From CALSMU01 sp965230225 (lineage in GTDB: Bacteria > Bacteroidota > Bacteroidia > Flavobacteriales_D > Parvicellaceae): DNA of 64,000 bases. The DNA is taken from contig CBDDKM010000002.1 in NCBI GenBank assembly GCA_965230225.1, positions 744,001 through 808,000 of the forward strand, given 5' to 3'. This document shows positions 1-8,052 of this stretch, one piece after another (within the stretch, counting starts at the first letter, position 1; every line of letters starts with the position of its first letter). Below the pieces are notes generated by a model. The model was not told where the DNA came from, did not search any database, and saw nothing but the letters and a program-made list of their open reading frames with translations. The position numbers and the translations under genes are program-made.

Positions 1-173
1 CTTAAGTCCGGTAATCCGAAAGTTGTTCTTCCATCTCCTCCGTAAGTAGTTCCCAAAATTGAGAATAAAGCTTGGTTTTGTGCAATTGATAAAAGTTGAC
101 CTTCACAGTAAGCCCATCCTCTTGGGGCAAAATTTCCTGCAAACATAACTACTTGTCCAATAAATGGTTCCAT
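1..173 (-). CDS. Phage tail collar domain protein (partial, 3' end outside window)
   Basis: Reading the minus strand from an ATG at 173 gives an open frame to the window edge. It begins MEPFIGQVVMFAGNFAPRGW and continues through AYCEGQLLSIAQNQALFSI to a GTTYGGDGRTTFGLPDL segment. That N-terminus is the classic tail collar domain (PF07484) of the MdpB/microcystin-dependent-protein family, with the conserved G-W-x-x-C-(D/E)-G and G-D-G-x-T-x-F-x-L-P-D-L motifs. In Bacteroidota such genes are usually about 170-180 codons and often stand in small tandem groups outside prophages. Only about 57 codons are visible. The function (extracellular fibre or contractile-injection tip) is not established. 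The frame is clean and the family assignment is strong. Confidence 0.85.
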   Translation of the reverse strand, partial: MEPFIGQVVMFAGNFAPRGWAYCEGQLLSIAQNQALFSILGTTYGGDGRTTFGLPDL

Positions 174-242
174 TGTAATAATAAATTAAAGGGTTAATAA
201 TGGGCAGAGGTCGATTCTGCCTTTTGCATAAAGATATTTGGA

Positions 243-270
243 AAAGAACACGACCTGAAAATCAGTCGTG
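243..270 (-). terminator. Hairpin terminator after the LuxR-type gene
   Basis: CACGAC followed by CTGA at 249-258 pairs with TCAGTCGTG at 262-270: nine pairs with one bulged C and an AAA loop. On the minus strand the hairpin is followed by a T-rich run (TTCTTTTCC). It lies about 30 bases after the stop of the LuxR-type gene and so would end that transcript before the tail-collar gene. A second small hairpin (GGCAGA/TCTGCC, 203-221) lies in the leader of the tail-collar gene. Confidence 0.55.
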
Positions 271-300
271 ATCAATTCGTAGACAGGGGGTGTTATTAAA

Positions 301-819
301 TTATAAAGAGAGTATAAAGACTTGTAAGTCAGTAGACTTATCAAGCTTCATTTTCTTTTTTAACCGATATTTGTGCGTTCTTACACTGTCTTGATTGATG
401 TGTAAAACATTGGCAATTTCCCTATTAGACATGTGCATTTTTAGGTAGGCACAGTACTTCAAGTCTTCGTTGGTTAACTTGGGAAATCGATTCTTAATTT
501 CGGTAAAAAAATGAGGGTGTAACCGCTCAAACTGAGATTTAAATTCGGACCAGTTATCTTTCTCTTTCAAGATGCTTCCAACCAAATTGATCACCGATTT
601 TAGTTCTCTTTTGGTTTCTCCGGAGGTGTGGACCAGGATTTTTTCAATTTTATTTTTGATATCGCTCAGGGCACGATTGTGCTGACTGAGTTCAATCAAC
701 TTTGCATTGAGTTCAAGGTTGTTTATCTCCAACTTCTTATCCTTCTCGTCAATTTCTAACAACAGGTCACTCAGTGCATGTTCATCAGAATCTGCAAAAA
801 AATGTAACATGGGGGGCAT
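301..819 (-). CDS. Stand-alone LuxR-type HTH regulator with N-terminal coiled coil
   Basis: A 172-residue protein. Residues about 15-60 are heptad-like and rich in Leu, Glu and Lys (coiled coil). Residues about 112-165 form a LuxR/GerE-type helix-turn-helix, seen in LTNEDLKYCAYLKMHMSNRE followed by IANVLHINQDSVRTHKYRLK. This C-terminal half matches the cytoplasmic tail of Bacteroidota TPR-transmembrane-LuxR regulators, but here no TPR array, membrane helix or receiver domain is present, so it looks like a cytosolic cut-down member. The start is the ATG at 819; a second ATG at 810 is equally possible. A perfect palindrome lies 94 bases upstream (913-928), a candidate autoregulatory site. DNA binding is well supported; the signal and targets are unknown. 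Confidence 0.82.
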   Translation of the reverse strand: MPPMLHFFADSDEHALSDLLLEIDEKDKKLEINNLELNAKLIELSQHNRALSDIKNKIEKILVHTSGETKRELKSVINLVGSILKEKDNWSEFKSQFERLHPHFFTEIKNRFPKLTNEDLKYCAYLKMHMSNREIANVLHINQDSVRTHKYRLKKKMKLDKSTDLQVFILSL

Positions 820-912
820 GTTTATGGGTGAGTATTACTCAAATATAATACTCGAATCCAATCTACAGCTATTTTAGTTGATAAAAATTGAAGGGGGAAA
901 TCACCCAAATTT

Positions 913-928
913 AGGGTAATATTACCCT
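913..928. promoter_or_regulatory. Perfect 16-bp palindrome upstream of the LuxR-type gene
   Basis: AGGGTAATATTACCCT is a perfect palindrome in the 147-base gap between ndpA and the LuxR-type gene. Its half-site GGGTAAT recurs at 44428-44451, next to the other HTH regulator in the window that shares this domain type. It could be an operator for the LuxR-type gene. It has no following T-run on either strand that would make it a terminator. Confidence 0.45.
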
Positions 929-966
929 TTTTCACAGTAAATTTCCTTAATTAACGGGGCTTGTAG

Positions 967-2010
967 CTACTTGATTTCTTCGTTATAGAAAACCTTGTAA
1001 TACATCATTTGCTTTTCCTCATCATAACCTTGTTCCACAAAATGATTCATGGAATCCACATCATTAAAATCTAGTTTAATCTGGATGTGCGTGTCTAGTT
1101 TAATGGAGTTTTTGATGGTTCTTTTTTGCTTTTCCAGTACGGTTTCGGAAACATCAAACTGATCGGCAATTTGTATTTCGTATTCCTGCTCGTAAGCTTC
1201 TTTATAGTGGTTAAAGTCTTCTTTGATTTCTTCATCTGCAAACATGGCATCACTGAACTCTTCCACCTGAACATTTTCGTTTTCCTCGAAGTATTTTACG
1301 GAATGGTTTACAAAGTCGATTTCATCCTTCTTGGTTTCTTCTCCAATCACATCTCTAGCAAACGACTTGCACAGATCCAGAAAATTGTCCGTTTCAAAGT
1401 TCTCATCTCTGATGTGATCAATGTTTAGGAAGTCTCTTTTCCAGTATTCAGCATCGTAGCTGTTGTTGTCCACAGTAAGAACAGTTGTTCCGGATTCTGT
1501 ATTTAGTATTAAAGCTCCCTTATCCAGTTTTTTAATACTAATTCCTTTTTCGGTGTTAAGGATTAGTTTTTTGCTTTTTTCCTCCAGTTGGAAAAAGGAA
1601 TCTTTGCGCTCAGATTTAAAAATTCCGATGGCTTGTACCTCTTCTCCCTGCAGATACATCTCGTTAAAATAGGCTACAAAAACGTCTCCTGATTTAATGT
1701 GTGGATGATTAGATTGATCGTAAAGGTGTCTTAATATCTTAATGGAATTTTCGTAGAAATCGCTTTTGTTTTCAAACGTTTCATCGGCAACTCCTTTAAG
1801 CACATTATAACTAAGTTCTACATCGTGAACGAATTGATATTTCTCGGTTATTTTGGTAAATGGTTTAAGAAAGTAATCCATTAGTAGATCACTCATCTCT
1901 TCGTTTACAGTGGTTAGTTCCTGAGAGATGAAAATGTTTTCATCCTTGTGTTTGTTACCAACCCTGTGTATGGCTAATTGCCCAAGTTTAGACGACTCTA
2001 CGTTAATCAT
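967..2010 (-). CDS. Nucleoid-associated protein, NdpA/YejK family
   Basis: A 347-residue soluble acidic protein that matches the 37-kDa nucleoid-associated protein family (PF04245, NdpA/YejK) in length and layout. The N-terminal region reads INVESSKLGQLAIHRVGNK. The conserved central block (residues about 105-165) contains GDVFVAYF, the AIGIFKSERKDSF segment and a GISIKKLDKGALILN strand. Known members associate with the nucleoid; their biochemical activity is not defined. It sits alone on the minus strand, 59 bases after the small Lys/Cys-rich ORF, and may be co-transcribed with the CAP-domain gene further upstream. The ATG at 2010 gives the usual N-terminus. Confidence 0.85.
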   Translation of the reverse strand: MINVESSKLGQLAIHRVGNKHKDENIFISQELTTVNEEMSDLLMDYFLKPFTKITEKYQFVHDVELSYNVLKGVADETFENKSDFYENSIKILRHLYDQSNHPHIKSGDVFVAYFNEMYLQGEEVQAIGIFKSERKDSFFQLEEKSKKLILNTEKGISIKKLDKGALILNTESGTTVLTVDNNSYDAEYWKRDFLNIDHIRDENFETDNFLDLCKSFARDVIGEETKKDEIDFVNHSVKYFEENENVQVEEFSDAMFADEEIKEDFNHYKEAYEQEYEIQIADQFDVSETVLEKQKRTIKNSIKLDTHIQIKLDFNDVDSMNHFVEQGYDEEKQMMYYKVFYNEEIK

Positions 2011-2069
2011 AATCTGCCTGATTTAATAGGCACAATGATACAAAAATGAAATGAAAGAATACAGAAAAG

Positions 2070-2222
2070 CTATGCCCAGATTTTAGGGCAGGATTTGCAT
2101 GACTTTTTACCTTTTTTGAACTTTTTACAGCACTTTTTTTTCTTCTTGCTCTTGGTTTCTATAGGAGCACAGAAATCCTGAATAGGAAAAGAAAAAAATG
2201 GTTTATCTGTGTTGTTATGCAT
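2070..2222 (-). CDS. Small Lys/Cys-rich protein of unknown function
   Basis: A short frame ending in a Lys-rich tail with clustered cysteines (CCKKFKKGKKSCKSCPK). As far as I recall, similar Cys-Cys-Lys tails occur at the C-termini of small Bacteroidota proteins and could bind a metal or nucleic acid. The start is uncertain. The ATG at 2222 gives 50 residues without overlap. An in-frame ATG at 2348 gives 92 residues but would overlap the end of the CAP-domain gene by 53 bases. No signal peptide or known domain is recognised. It lies between the CAP gene and ndpA on the same strand, so it is probably part of that transcription unit. It could be non-coding, but the biased tail argues for a real product. 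Confidence 0.45.
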   Translation of the reverse strand: MHNNTDKPFFSFPIQDFCAPIETKSKKKKKCCKKFKKGKKSCKSCPKIWA

Positions 2223-2295
2223 GTTTGGTAAATCTGATTCCAAAATTAGGGTTGGATCAGAAACCAAACAATACCATAAATCAGGTATATTACTG

Positions 2296-3252
2296 CTATA
2301 ATGCAGTACAAAACACCCAATAGTACCCGTATCTGCTGTTTTTATCATAAAAAACGCCTATTCCTACCTTTCTGCTGGAAGAGTTAAACATGTTTTTATA
2401 ATGCCCTGGGCTATTGTACCATTGGTTGTATGTTCTTTCCGGTTCAGAATTACCTGCTGCTATGTTTTCGGAATTGGCAAAACTAGCGGTGTAGAACTTT
2501 CTGATTCGATCAAAGGTTCCAGCCACTTCCACCAATTTACCATTGATTTTATCGTGAGAATTATGGTTGAAATAATTTTGTGTAGCCAGGTCGCATGCAT
2601 GATATCGAGCAGCTTTTGCCAGGTTCTCGTCCCATACCAATGGTTCCATACCCTGAGCTTTTCGTTCTTCATTGATCAATGCAAGTAATTGAATTTCCCC
2701 TTCTAGATCTGCAGATTCGATAATCTCATTTCCGGTTGCAAGACCAAAGTACTCCCCATTTTTAAATTCTGACTTAATGGTAGCTATGGGCTTGGTTTCT
2801 TTCTTTTTAGTCTTCTCAATGGGTTTATCCATAAGTCGGTTGTACTTTTTTTCTAGTTTTACAACCCTTTCATTTAGTTTTTCTCTATTGAGTTCATAGA
2901 TCAACTCCAATGCGGATTTACTAAGTTCATCTTTGTAATATTCCCATTGAACTTCTTCCTTAAGAATATCCACTGGTTTTTTGTCAAATCGATAGGCGTA
3001 AGACATGGAACGAGAAAGATTAGTGTATTTGGATTTTATGGTATTTGCTTCCGAAAAGCGATCTTTATAAATAAGGGTAGCAAAGTAGTACGGTTCTGCT
3101 CTGTCCGGACGCTTAGAAATGTGTTTTTTGGCTATTTCCAGACATCTATCAGAATTTTTCTGATACATTTTGTTGAGTCGGTTGTACATGTTGGAGGCCT
3201 GGAAAGAGATAGGTAGAGCCAGGCTCAGGAAGGTTAAGCTGATGATTTTCAT
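2296..3252 (-). CDS. Secreted CAP-domain (SCP/PR-1-like) protein
   Basis: About 318 residues from the ATG at 3252, which gives a proper signal peptide (MKIISLTFLSLALPISFQ). An upstream in-frame start at 3291 would put 13 extra residues in front of it. Residues about 30-150 look like a helical, TPR-like segment. The last 140 residues are a bacterial CAP domain (PF00188): LLALINEERKAQGM, then LVWDENLAKAARYHACDLA, NYFNHNSHD, SENIAAGN and the NQWYNSPGHYKNMF helix. The His/Glu residues typical of the CAP cavity are present. Bacterial CAP proteins are extracytoplasmic and their activity is mostly unknown. The helical N-terminal extension is less common than a lone CAP domain. Confidence 0.85.
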   Translation of the reverse strand: MKIISLTFLSLALPISFQASNMYNRLNKMYQKNSDRCLEIAKKHISKRPDRAEPYYFATLIYKDRFSEANTIKSKYTNLSRSMSYAYRFDKKPVDILKEEVQWEYYKDELSKSALELIYELNREKLNERVVKLEKKYNRLMDKPIEKTKKKETKPIATIKSEFKNGEYFGLATGNEIIESADLEGEIQLLALINEERKAQGMEPLVWDENLAKAARYHACDLATQNYFNHNSHDKINGKLVEVAGTFDRIRKFYTASFANSENIAAGNSEPERTYNQWYNSPGHYKNMFNSSSRKVGIGVFYDKNSRYGYYWVFCTAL

Positions 3253-3359
3253 GGCAATAAATGGTTTGGATTCTATTATATAGAACTTCAAAAACCAAAA
3301 AAGATACAGTTCTGAGTAAAAAAATATTTTAGGCTCGATTTTTGTATAATTTCACCACT

Positions 3360-4166
3360 ATGAAATTAACCATTTTAACCACTTTATTAACCTTAGCCTT
3401 TAGTGTAACATTAGGGCAAGTTCAGGTAAAATCCTTCGAATTAAGAAAAGGGAAATTTACGGAGAAACAAAAGTTTGGAATAGAGATTAAGCATGCCTAT
3501 TGGAAAGATAGCGACTACCATATTTCCTTTTTAAAAATGACCGGAGCCAGTTATGAATTTGATGGAAAAGTGGAGTTTAAAGATGGGAAATTGAATTTAA
3601 TCTTTGACCGAAAACGACCAATCCCACCGGATGATGCCATTCCTGCCTGTAAAGAGTTTAGGTATGTAATTTCTGGATTAAACACCAAAGAATTTAAATT
3701 GAGGTTTAACGGAGAAAGACAATCCTGGTATCCAATGGAAAGGGATGAAGAAGTAGTTTTTTTAGAACCTGAAATCGAAGCTCCTCCTGTATACTATGAT
3801 AAAGAACCTGATCAGCAAGAAGAGGTATTTCAGATAGTAGAGGAAATGCCTTACCTCAAATCTTGTGTAGGAAGCGACAACACTGATATGTGCAGTCAGA
3901 AGAAGCTTATGGAGTTTATCTCCAAGAACATTGAATATCCACAAATGGCCATAGAAGCAGGAGTGCAAGGTAGAGTTTTTGTTCAGTTTACCATTTTTAA
4001 AGATGGTTCAACAGGAGATCATAAAGTATTAAGAGGAGTACTCGATGAAATGGATAAAGAAGCTTTAAGAGTGGTAAAAATGTTGCCAGAGTTTGAGCCT
4101 GGGAAACAAATGGGACGACCTGTAAACGTAAGATACATCGTTCCTATTTCATTTAAGCTTAACTAG
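3360..4166 (+). CDS. TonB C-terminal domain protein with signal peptide
   Basis: About 268 residues from the ATG at 3360 (signal peptide MKLTILTTLLTLAFSVTLGQ). The N-terminal 150 residues form an unassigned beta-rich region. Residues about 180-268 are a TonB C-terminal domain (PF03544): the FISKNIEYPQMAIEAGVQGR segment, VFVQFTIFKDGSTGD, EALRVVKMLPEFEPGKQMGR and PVNVRYIVPISFKL. Unlike TonB it has no N-terminal cytoplasmic or transmembrane anchor after signal cleavage, so it is probably a periplasmic TonB-domain protein and not an energy transducer coupled to ExbBD. The stop lies 1 base before the end of the convergent DUF58 gene, so there is no room for a terminator. Confidence 0.85.
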   Translation: MKLTILTTLLTLAFSVTLGQVQVKSFELRKGKFTEKQKFGIEIKHAYWKDSDYHISFLKMTGASYEFDGKVEFKDGKLNLIFDRKRPIPPDDAIPACKEFRYVISGLNTKEFKLRFNGERQSWYPMERDEEVVFLEPEIEAPPVYYDKEPDQQEEVFQIVEEMPYLKSCVGSDNTDMCSQKKLMEFISKNIEYPQMAIEAGVQGRVFVQFTIFKDGSTGDHKVLRGVLDEMDKEALRVVKMLPEFEPGKQMGRPVNVRYIVPISFKLN

Positions 4167-4167
4167 A

Positions 4168-5508
4168 CTATAACATACCTCTGGACTTGATCTCCAGGTA
4201 TTTGTTAATGGTGTCCACAGACAGGTTTTCCGGCTTGGTTAGGATACTTTGAATACCGTATTTTCTTAATTCGTAAGCAATAAGTTCTTTCTCTAAAGAG
4301 AATTTACCTGCCAGTGTTTTAACGTAAATTTCTTTAACGTTTTTACTTTCCATTTGAGAAGCTTCTTTCAGCTCGGAGTTCTCGAAGAAAACCACCACCA
4401 AAAGGTGTTGCTGGTTAATTCTTCTTAGCAAAGGAAGGTTCCTTTTAAGTGCATACATGCTTTCGAAGTTGGTGTACAGTAACACCATACTACGCCCCTT
4501 AATAACGTTTCTAAGGCCGTAATACAAACCTTCGAAGTTGGCGTCCATAAATCTGGTTTTCTGGCGATATAGCACATCCATTATTCTTCTTAGCTGAACG
4601 GAGGTACTTTCGGCAGGTAATCTTGAACCCAATTTATCCGAGAAGGTAACAACCCCTACTTTATCTCCCTTACGAAGAATGATGTTGGATAATACAAGTG
4701 CAGAGTTAATAGAATGATCCAGCAAGGTAAGCTGATCGAAGGGCATTCTCATGGATCGGCTCTTATCGATAACACAATAAACTTGTTGCGATCGTTCATC
4801 CTGGTATTGGTTAACCATTACTTCACCTCTTCTACTAGTGGCCTTCCAGTTGATGGTACGGAAATCATCTCCCTGAACATAGTTTTTAATTTGCTCAAAC
4901 TCGTTGTTGTTTCCTAACCTCCTAATTTTCTTAATACCCTGGAATACCGCAGTTTTGGAAAAAACCTGCAACTCGTATTTTTTCATTTGGAAGATAGACG
5001 GGTATACAGCCACTTGCTGTTGAGCATTCACCTTTATTCTTCTTTCTGCAATTCGAAGAACGGTAGAAACATAAACGTTAATGTCGTGGAACTCGTAGGC
5101 TCCCCTCTTATTCGGCCTTATGGTATAGGTAATTTCCTTACTTTCTCCTGGCTTAAGAGTCATCCACTCTTCAAAATCTCTTACTTGCAATTGGTAAGGG
5201 AGTTCATCGATAATTCTTAAACTCACCGGCATGGTGTATTTGCTGGTAACGATAAGGTGAACTGTGTTTTCGTCGCCTAGAGAGAGTTGAGCGTTCATTT
5301 TACGCCTTGCTTTTATTCTTGATTTGGTGAAGAACAGAACAAAAATATCTAATAGCGTAACGGCTAGTAAAACTACAAATGCAACTTGAGCAATTGGGAA
5401 AATAAAAGGCATAGGATAGCTCAGCACAAAAAGTACTACAACGATTAACCAGTAAAGGAAAAATACGTTTCTGAAATACAGTCCTTTGAAAAAACGAAGT
5501 ATAACCAT
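4168..5508 (-). CDS. DUF58 protein with vWA-like fold, MoxR partner
   Basis: A 446-residue protein with two N-terminal membrane helices (residues about 12-55), a beta-rich extracytoplasmic-type region and then a DUF58 domain (PF01882). The diagnostic YVQGDDFRTINWKATSRRGE sequence is followed by VYCVIDKSRSM, a MIDAS-type DxSxS motif of the von Willebrand A fold. It is the last gene of the MoxR-linked cluster and follows moxR by 24 bases. In characterised systems MoxR ATPases with vWA/DUF58 partners remodel or mature cell-envelope complexes. Here a scaffold role at the membrane is inferred. Confidence 0.9.
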   Translation of the reverse strand: MVILRFFKGLYFRNVFFLYWLIVVVLFVLSYPMPFIFPIAQVAFVVLLAVTLLDIFVLFFTKSRIKARRKMNAQLSLGDENTVHLIVTSKYTMPVSLRIIDELPYQLQVRDFEEWMTLKPGESKEITYTIRPNKRGAYEFHDINVYVSTVLRIAERRIKVNAQQQVAVYPSIFQMKKYELQVFSKTAVFQGIKKIRRLGNNNEFEQIKNYVQGDDFRTINWKATSRRGEVMVNQYQDERSQQVYCVIDKSRSMRMPFDQLTLLDHSINSALVLSNIILRKGDKVGVVTFSDKLGSRLPAESTSVQLRRIMDVLYRQKTRFMDANFEGLYYGLRNVIKGRSMVLLYTNFESMYALKRNLPLLRRINQQHLLVVVFFENSELKEASQMESKNVKEIYVKTLAGKFSLEKELIAYELRKYGIQSILTKPENLSVDTINKYLEIKSRGML

Positions 5509-5532
5509 TTAACTATCTATTGCCTATTGTTT

Positions 5533-6684
5533 TTATCTAGGTACCTCTACTTTTTGTAATATTTCCTGAATAACGATGTTGGCATCCATTCCTTCCATTT
5601 CGGCTTCCGGAGTAAGAATAATTCTATGATTCAGTACATGGTATGCTACGTATTGCACATCATCTGGAATAACAAAATCTCTTCCTCTCATGGCAGCCAT
5701 TACCTTGGATGCTTTCATCATAGATAATGATGCCCTTGGGGAGCCTCCAATGTAAAGTTTACCGTGGTTTCTGGTTTCGTTGGTTATTTCAGCGATGTAT
5801 CTGATTACAGAATCTTCAACTCTTACTTGTTCTACCGTTTCCTGAATGTTCTGAAGGTCTGTTTTGCTAAAGATGCTCGAAACGTTGGCCAGATCAACCG
5901 TATGATTGTTTTTAAATCTTCTTAAGATTTCTTTTTCCTCCTCTAGTTTTGGGTATTGAAGATTAACCTTGAATAAGAAACGGTCCAATTGGGCTTCAGG
6001 TAAGCGGTATGTTCCTTCTTGTTCAATTGGGTTTTGTGTAGCAATTACCAGGAATGGAAAATCCAATTTATAGGTCACTCCATCGTAGGTAATTTGTCGT
6101 TCCTCCATTACCTCAAATAATGCTGCCTGAGTTTTTGCAGGTGCACGGTTAATCTCATCAATCAAACAAATATTGGTGAAAATCGGTCCTTTTTTGAAGG
6201 TAAATTCACTTGTTTTCATGTTAAACACAGAAGTACCAATTACATCCGAAGGCATTAAATCCGGAGTAAACTGAATTCTGGAAAAATCCACCGAAAGTGT
6301 TTTTGCCAATACTTTAGCCGTTAAGGTTTTTGCAATACCCGGAACCCCCTCCAGTAATACATGTCCTCCACTAAAAATACCAATTAGCAATAGGTCTACC
6401 ATTTCGTGCTGACCAATAAGGTACTTGGCGATTTCGTTTCTGGCATCAGTTACCTTTCTATTAATGAGCGATAGATCGATTCTTGGTGCACCAAAACTTC
6501 CAACTTCCGGAGCGGAAGAGGTAGTTGATGTTGGGGGAGGAGGAGTGGTAAATCCAGAACCAATCTCGGGCATTTTAGGAGGTTCAATACCTGAACCTTT
6601 AGGTTCATTCGACTCATTTCCCGTTGGGTTTTCCGGATTGTTTTCCTTGTTTTCTTCGGGGTTTATATTATTGTTTTCTTCCAT
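5533..6684 (-). CDS. MoxR-family AAA+ ATPase
   Basis: A 383-residue AAA+ ATPase of the MoxR branch (PF07726 plus the lid PF17863). Walker A is GVPGIAKT (residues 113-120), Walker B is NICLIDEINRAP (about 171-182), followed by FEVMEERQITYDG, sensor-1 ATQNPIEQEGTYRLPEAQLD and a C-terminal lid with GGSPRASLSMMKASK. The first 65 residues are an Asn/Glu/Pro/Ser-rich disordered extension that is longer than in most MoxR proteins. MoxR proteins act as chaperones for vWA/DUF58 partners; the partner here is the next gene. It lies mid-operon, 27 bases after the DUF4350 gene. Confidence 0.93.
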   Translation of the reverse strand: MEENNNINPEENKENNPENPTGNESNEPKGSGIEPPKMPEIGSGFTTPPPPTSTTSSAPEVGSFGAPRIDLSLINRKVTDARNEIAKYLIGQHEMVDLLLIGIFSGGHVLLEGVPGIAKTLTAKVLAKTLSVDFSRIQFTPDLMPSDVIGTSVFNMKTSEFTFKKGPIFTNICLIDEINRAPAKTQAALFEVMEERQITYDGVTYKLDFPFLVIATQNPIEQEGTYRLPEAQLDRFLFKVNLQYPKLEEEKEILRRFKNNHTVDLANVSSIFSKTDLQNIQETVEQVRVEDSVIRYIAEITNETRNHGKLYIGGSPRASLSMMKASKVMAAMRGRDFVIPDDVQYVAYHVLNHRIILTPEAEMEGMDANIVIQEILQKVEVPR

Positions 6685-6711
6685 GTCTTATCCAATTTTA
6701 CAAGGTTGATA

Positions 6712-8046
6712 TCAATTACAATTTTTATAAAAATACTCTAACTCGTTGTAGAGATCAATTAATTCTTTCTGGCTTATGTTTCTGTTTGTTTTTCCTCGCT
6801 TAAGGGAAATAAATATGTTCTTCACTTTATCTTCTTCTATCCCTGATTTTTCAGATACCTTTTTCACAAAATCTTCAGTTACCTTAGGAGAAGAAATGTA
6901 GTATTGATGTCTGATAAATGAGAGTAAAATTTGCTCTTTATGCTTGATGAGTTTATCATGTCTTCTTTGTTGGAAATAAAGTTTACTAACCGTTTCCACA
7001 AACTCCATACTAGTATTTTCGTTCGATTCTACCGGAGGTATGATTCGTTGCCTTCTTTTACTTCCCATAATCATGTACAATAACACTCCTACCATAAGTA
7101 GAATTAATGCAATGGTTAACGAAGGGTGTTTTAGAATGAACTGCAGTGGGCTGGATCTTGGAGTGTTTGGTTCATCCGACCCGGAATTCCCAGAAGATCG
7201 TTTAGGGTTGGTATAGCCTCTGTATTCGGAGTAATTTCCAAAGTTCTGGTGCCAGTATATGTTACCTTGAGGAAGGTGTGAAAGAACGGTTTCTGCATGA
7301 ATTTTACCCGACTCTTTCATCATATTTAAATTCGAAAATGCAGGTGGAATGGTATGAATAATGAAATATCCTGCTCCATATTTTAATTTTACTGCTACCG
7401 GAAATTGAGGAGTAGATACGTATACAATTTTGATAGCATCCAGATTGAGGTTGGAGTTATTAAAAAAGCCCCATGTTTTATACCTTGGAAACCCATGACT
7501 ATTTAAATCTCCATTTCTAATGGTAAGTGGGTCATCTTGCTTTAAGTTGGGATGATAAAAGTTTAATACTACGGAAGTGTCGTAATAGTTGTCGTTGAAA
7601 ACAGAATAGCTATAGTCGAACAGTGTGCTTTTAAGAGTTCCATAAAGTTCATCCGAAGCAATAAAGGCACAGTTTCCTTCCTCGACAAACTCCAATAGCC
7701 ACTTGTTATCTTCGTAATTTAGGTTTTGGTTTTCTACAATACTCATGTAGATGTTAGGCAAACCATTTTCCGATGTTTTTGGAAGTATATCGCTCAGTTC
7801 GGAATTTTTAGAAGTCTGAATTTTCTGTAACGAAGCCGTAATGGTATAATTTCTCAGTAGTTGATATAACAAGAAAGTACCAGTTGAGTTAACCGGTTTT
7901 CTAATGATCAATGAATCCTCCTGAGCAACTTTATCTTCGGTGGTTTTCTTTTCAGAGTTTCCACCGGAGCCCATCATGAAATAGAACAATACCACAAAAC
8001 CAATCAGTACTCCTCCCAATATCAGATATTTCGTTCTATTGCTCAT
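6712..8046 (-). CDS. DUF4350 membrane protein of the MoxR cluster
   Basis: A 444-residue protein with an N-terminal helix (residues about 8-26), a large extracytoplasmic domain and a second membrane helix around 310-330 (SLTIALILLMVGVLLYMIMG). A cytoplasmic helical tail follows. The extracytoplasmic region has the DUF4350 (PF14258) character: a GTFLLYQLLRN start, an EEGNCAFIASDELYG segment similar to a class-I glutamine-amidotransferase fold, and a YGAGYFIIHTIPPAFSNLNM motif. It is always found beside MoxR/DUF58 genes. Its activity is unknown, and the fold may bind a ligand without catalysis. It is spaced 6 bases from the DUF4129 gene, so translation is probably coupled. Confidence 0.8.
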   Translation of the reverse strand: MSNRTKYLILGGVLIGFVVLFYFMMGSGGNSEKKTTEDKVAQEDSLIIRKPVNSTGTFLLYQLLRNYTITASLQKIQTSKNSELSDILPKTSENGLPNIYMSIVENQNLNYEDNKWLLEFVEEGNCAFIASDELYGTLKSTLFDYSYSVFNDNYYDTSVVLNFYHPNLKQDDPLTIRNGDLNSHGFPRYKTWGFFNNSNLNLDAIKIVYVSTPQFPVAVKLKYGAGYFIIHTIPPAFSNLNMMKESGKIHAETVLSHLPQGNIYWHQNFGNYSEYRGYTNPKRSSGNSGSDEPNTPRSSPLQFILKHPSLTIALILLMVGVLLYMIMGSKRRQRIIPPVESNENTSMEFVETVSKLYFQQRRHDKLIKHKEQILLSFIRHQYYISSPKVTEDFVKKVSEKSGIEEDKVKNIFISLKRGKTNRNISQKELIDLYNELEYFYKNCN

Positions 8047-8052
8047 CCAGTC

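Noticed and set aside
1..819. A prophage boundary near the tail-collar gene
   Set aside because: No integrase, attachment-site repeat, tRNA or phage structural gene is seen; a single tail-collar gene is common outside prophages.
1126..1672. Plus-strand ORFs inside the ndpA gene
   Set aside because: They lie antisense to a confidently assigned gene and have no signal, motif or promoter of their own.
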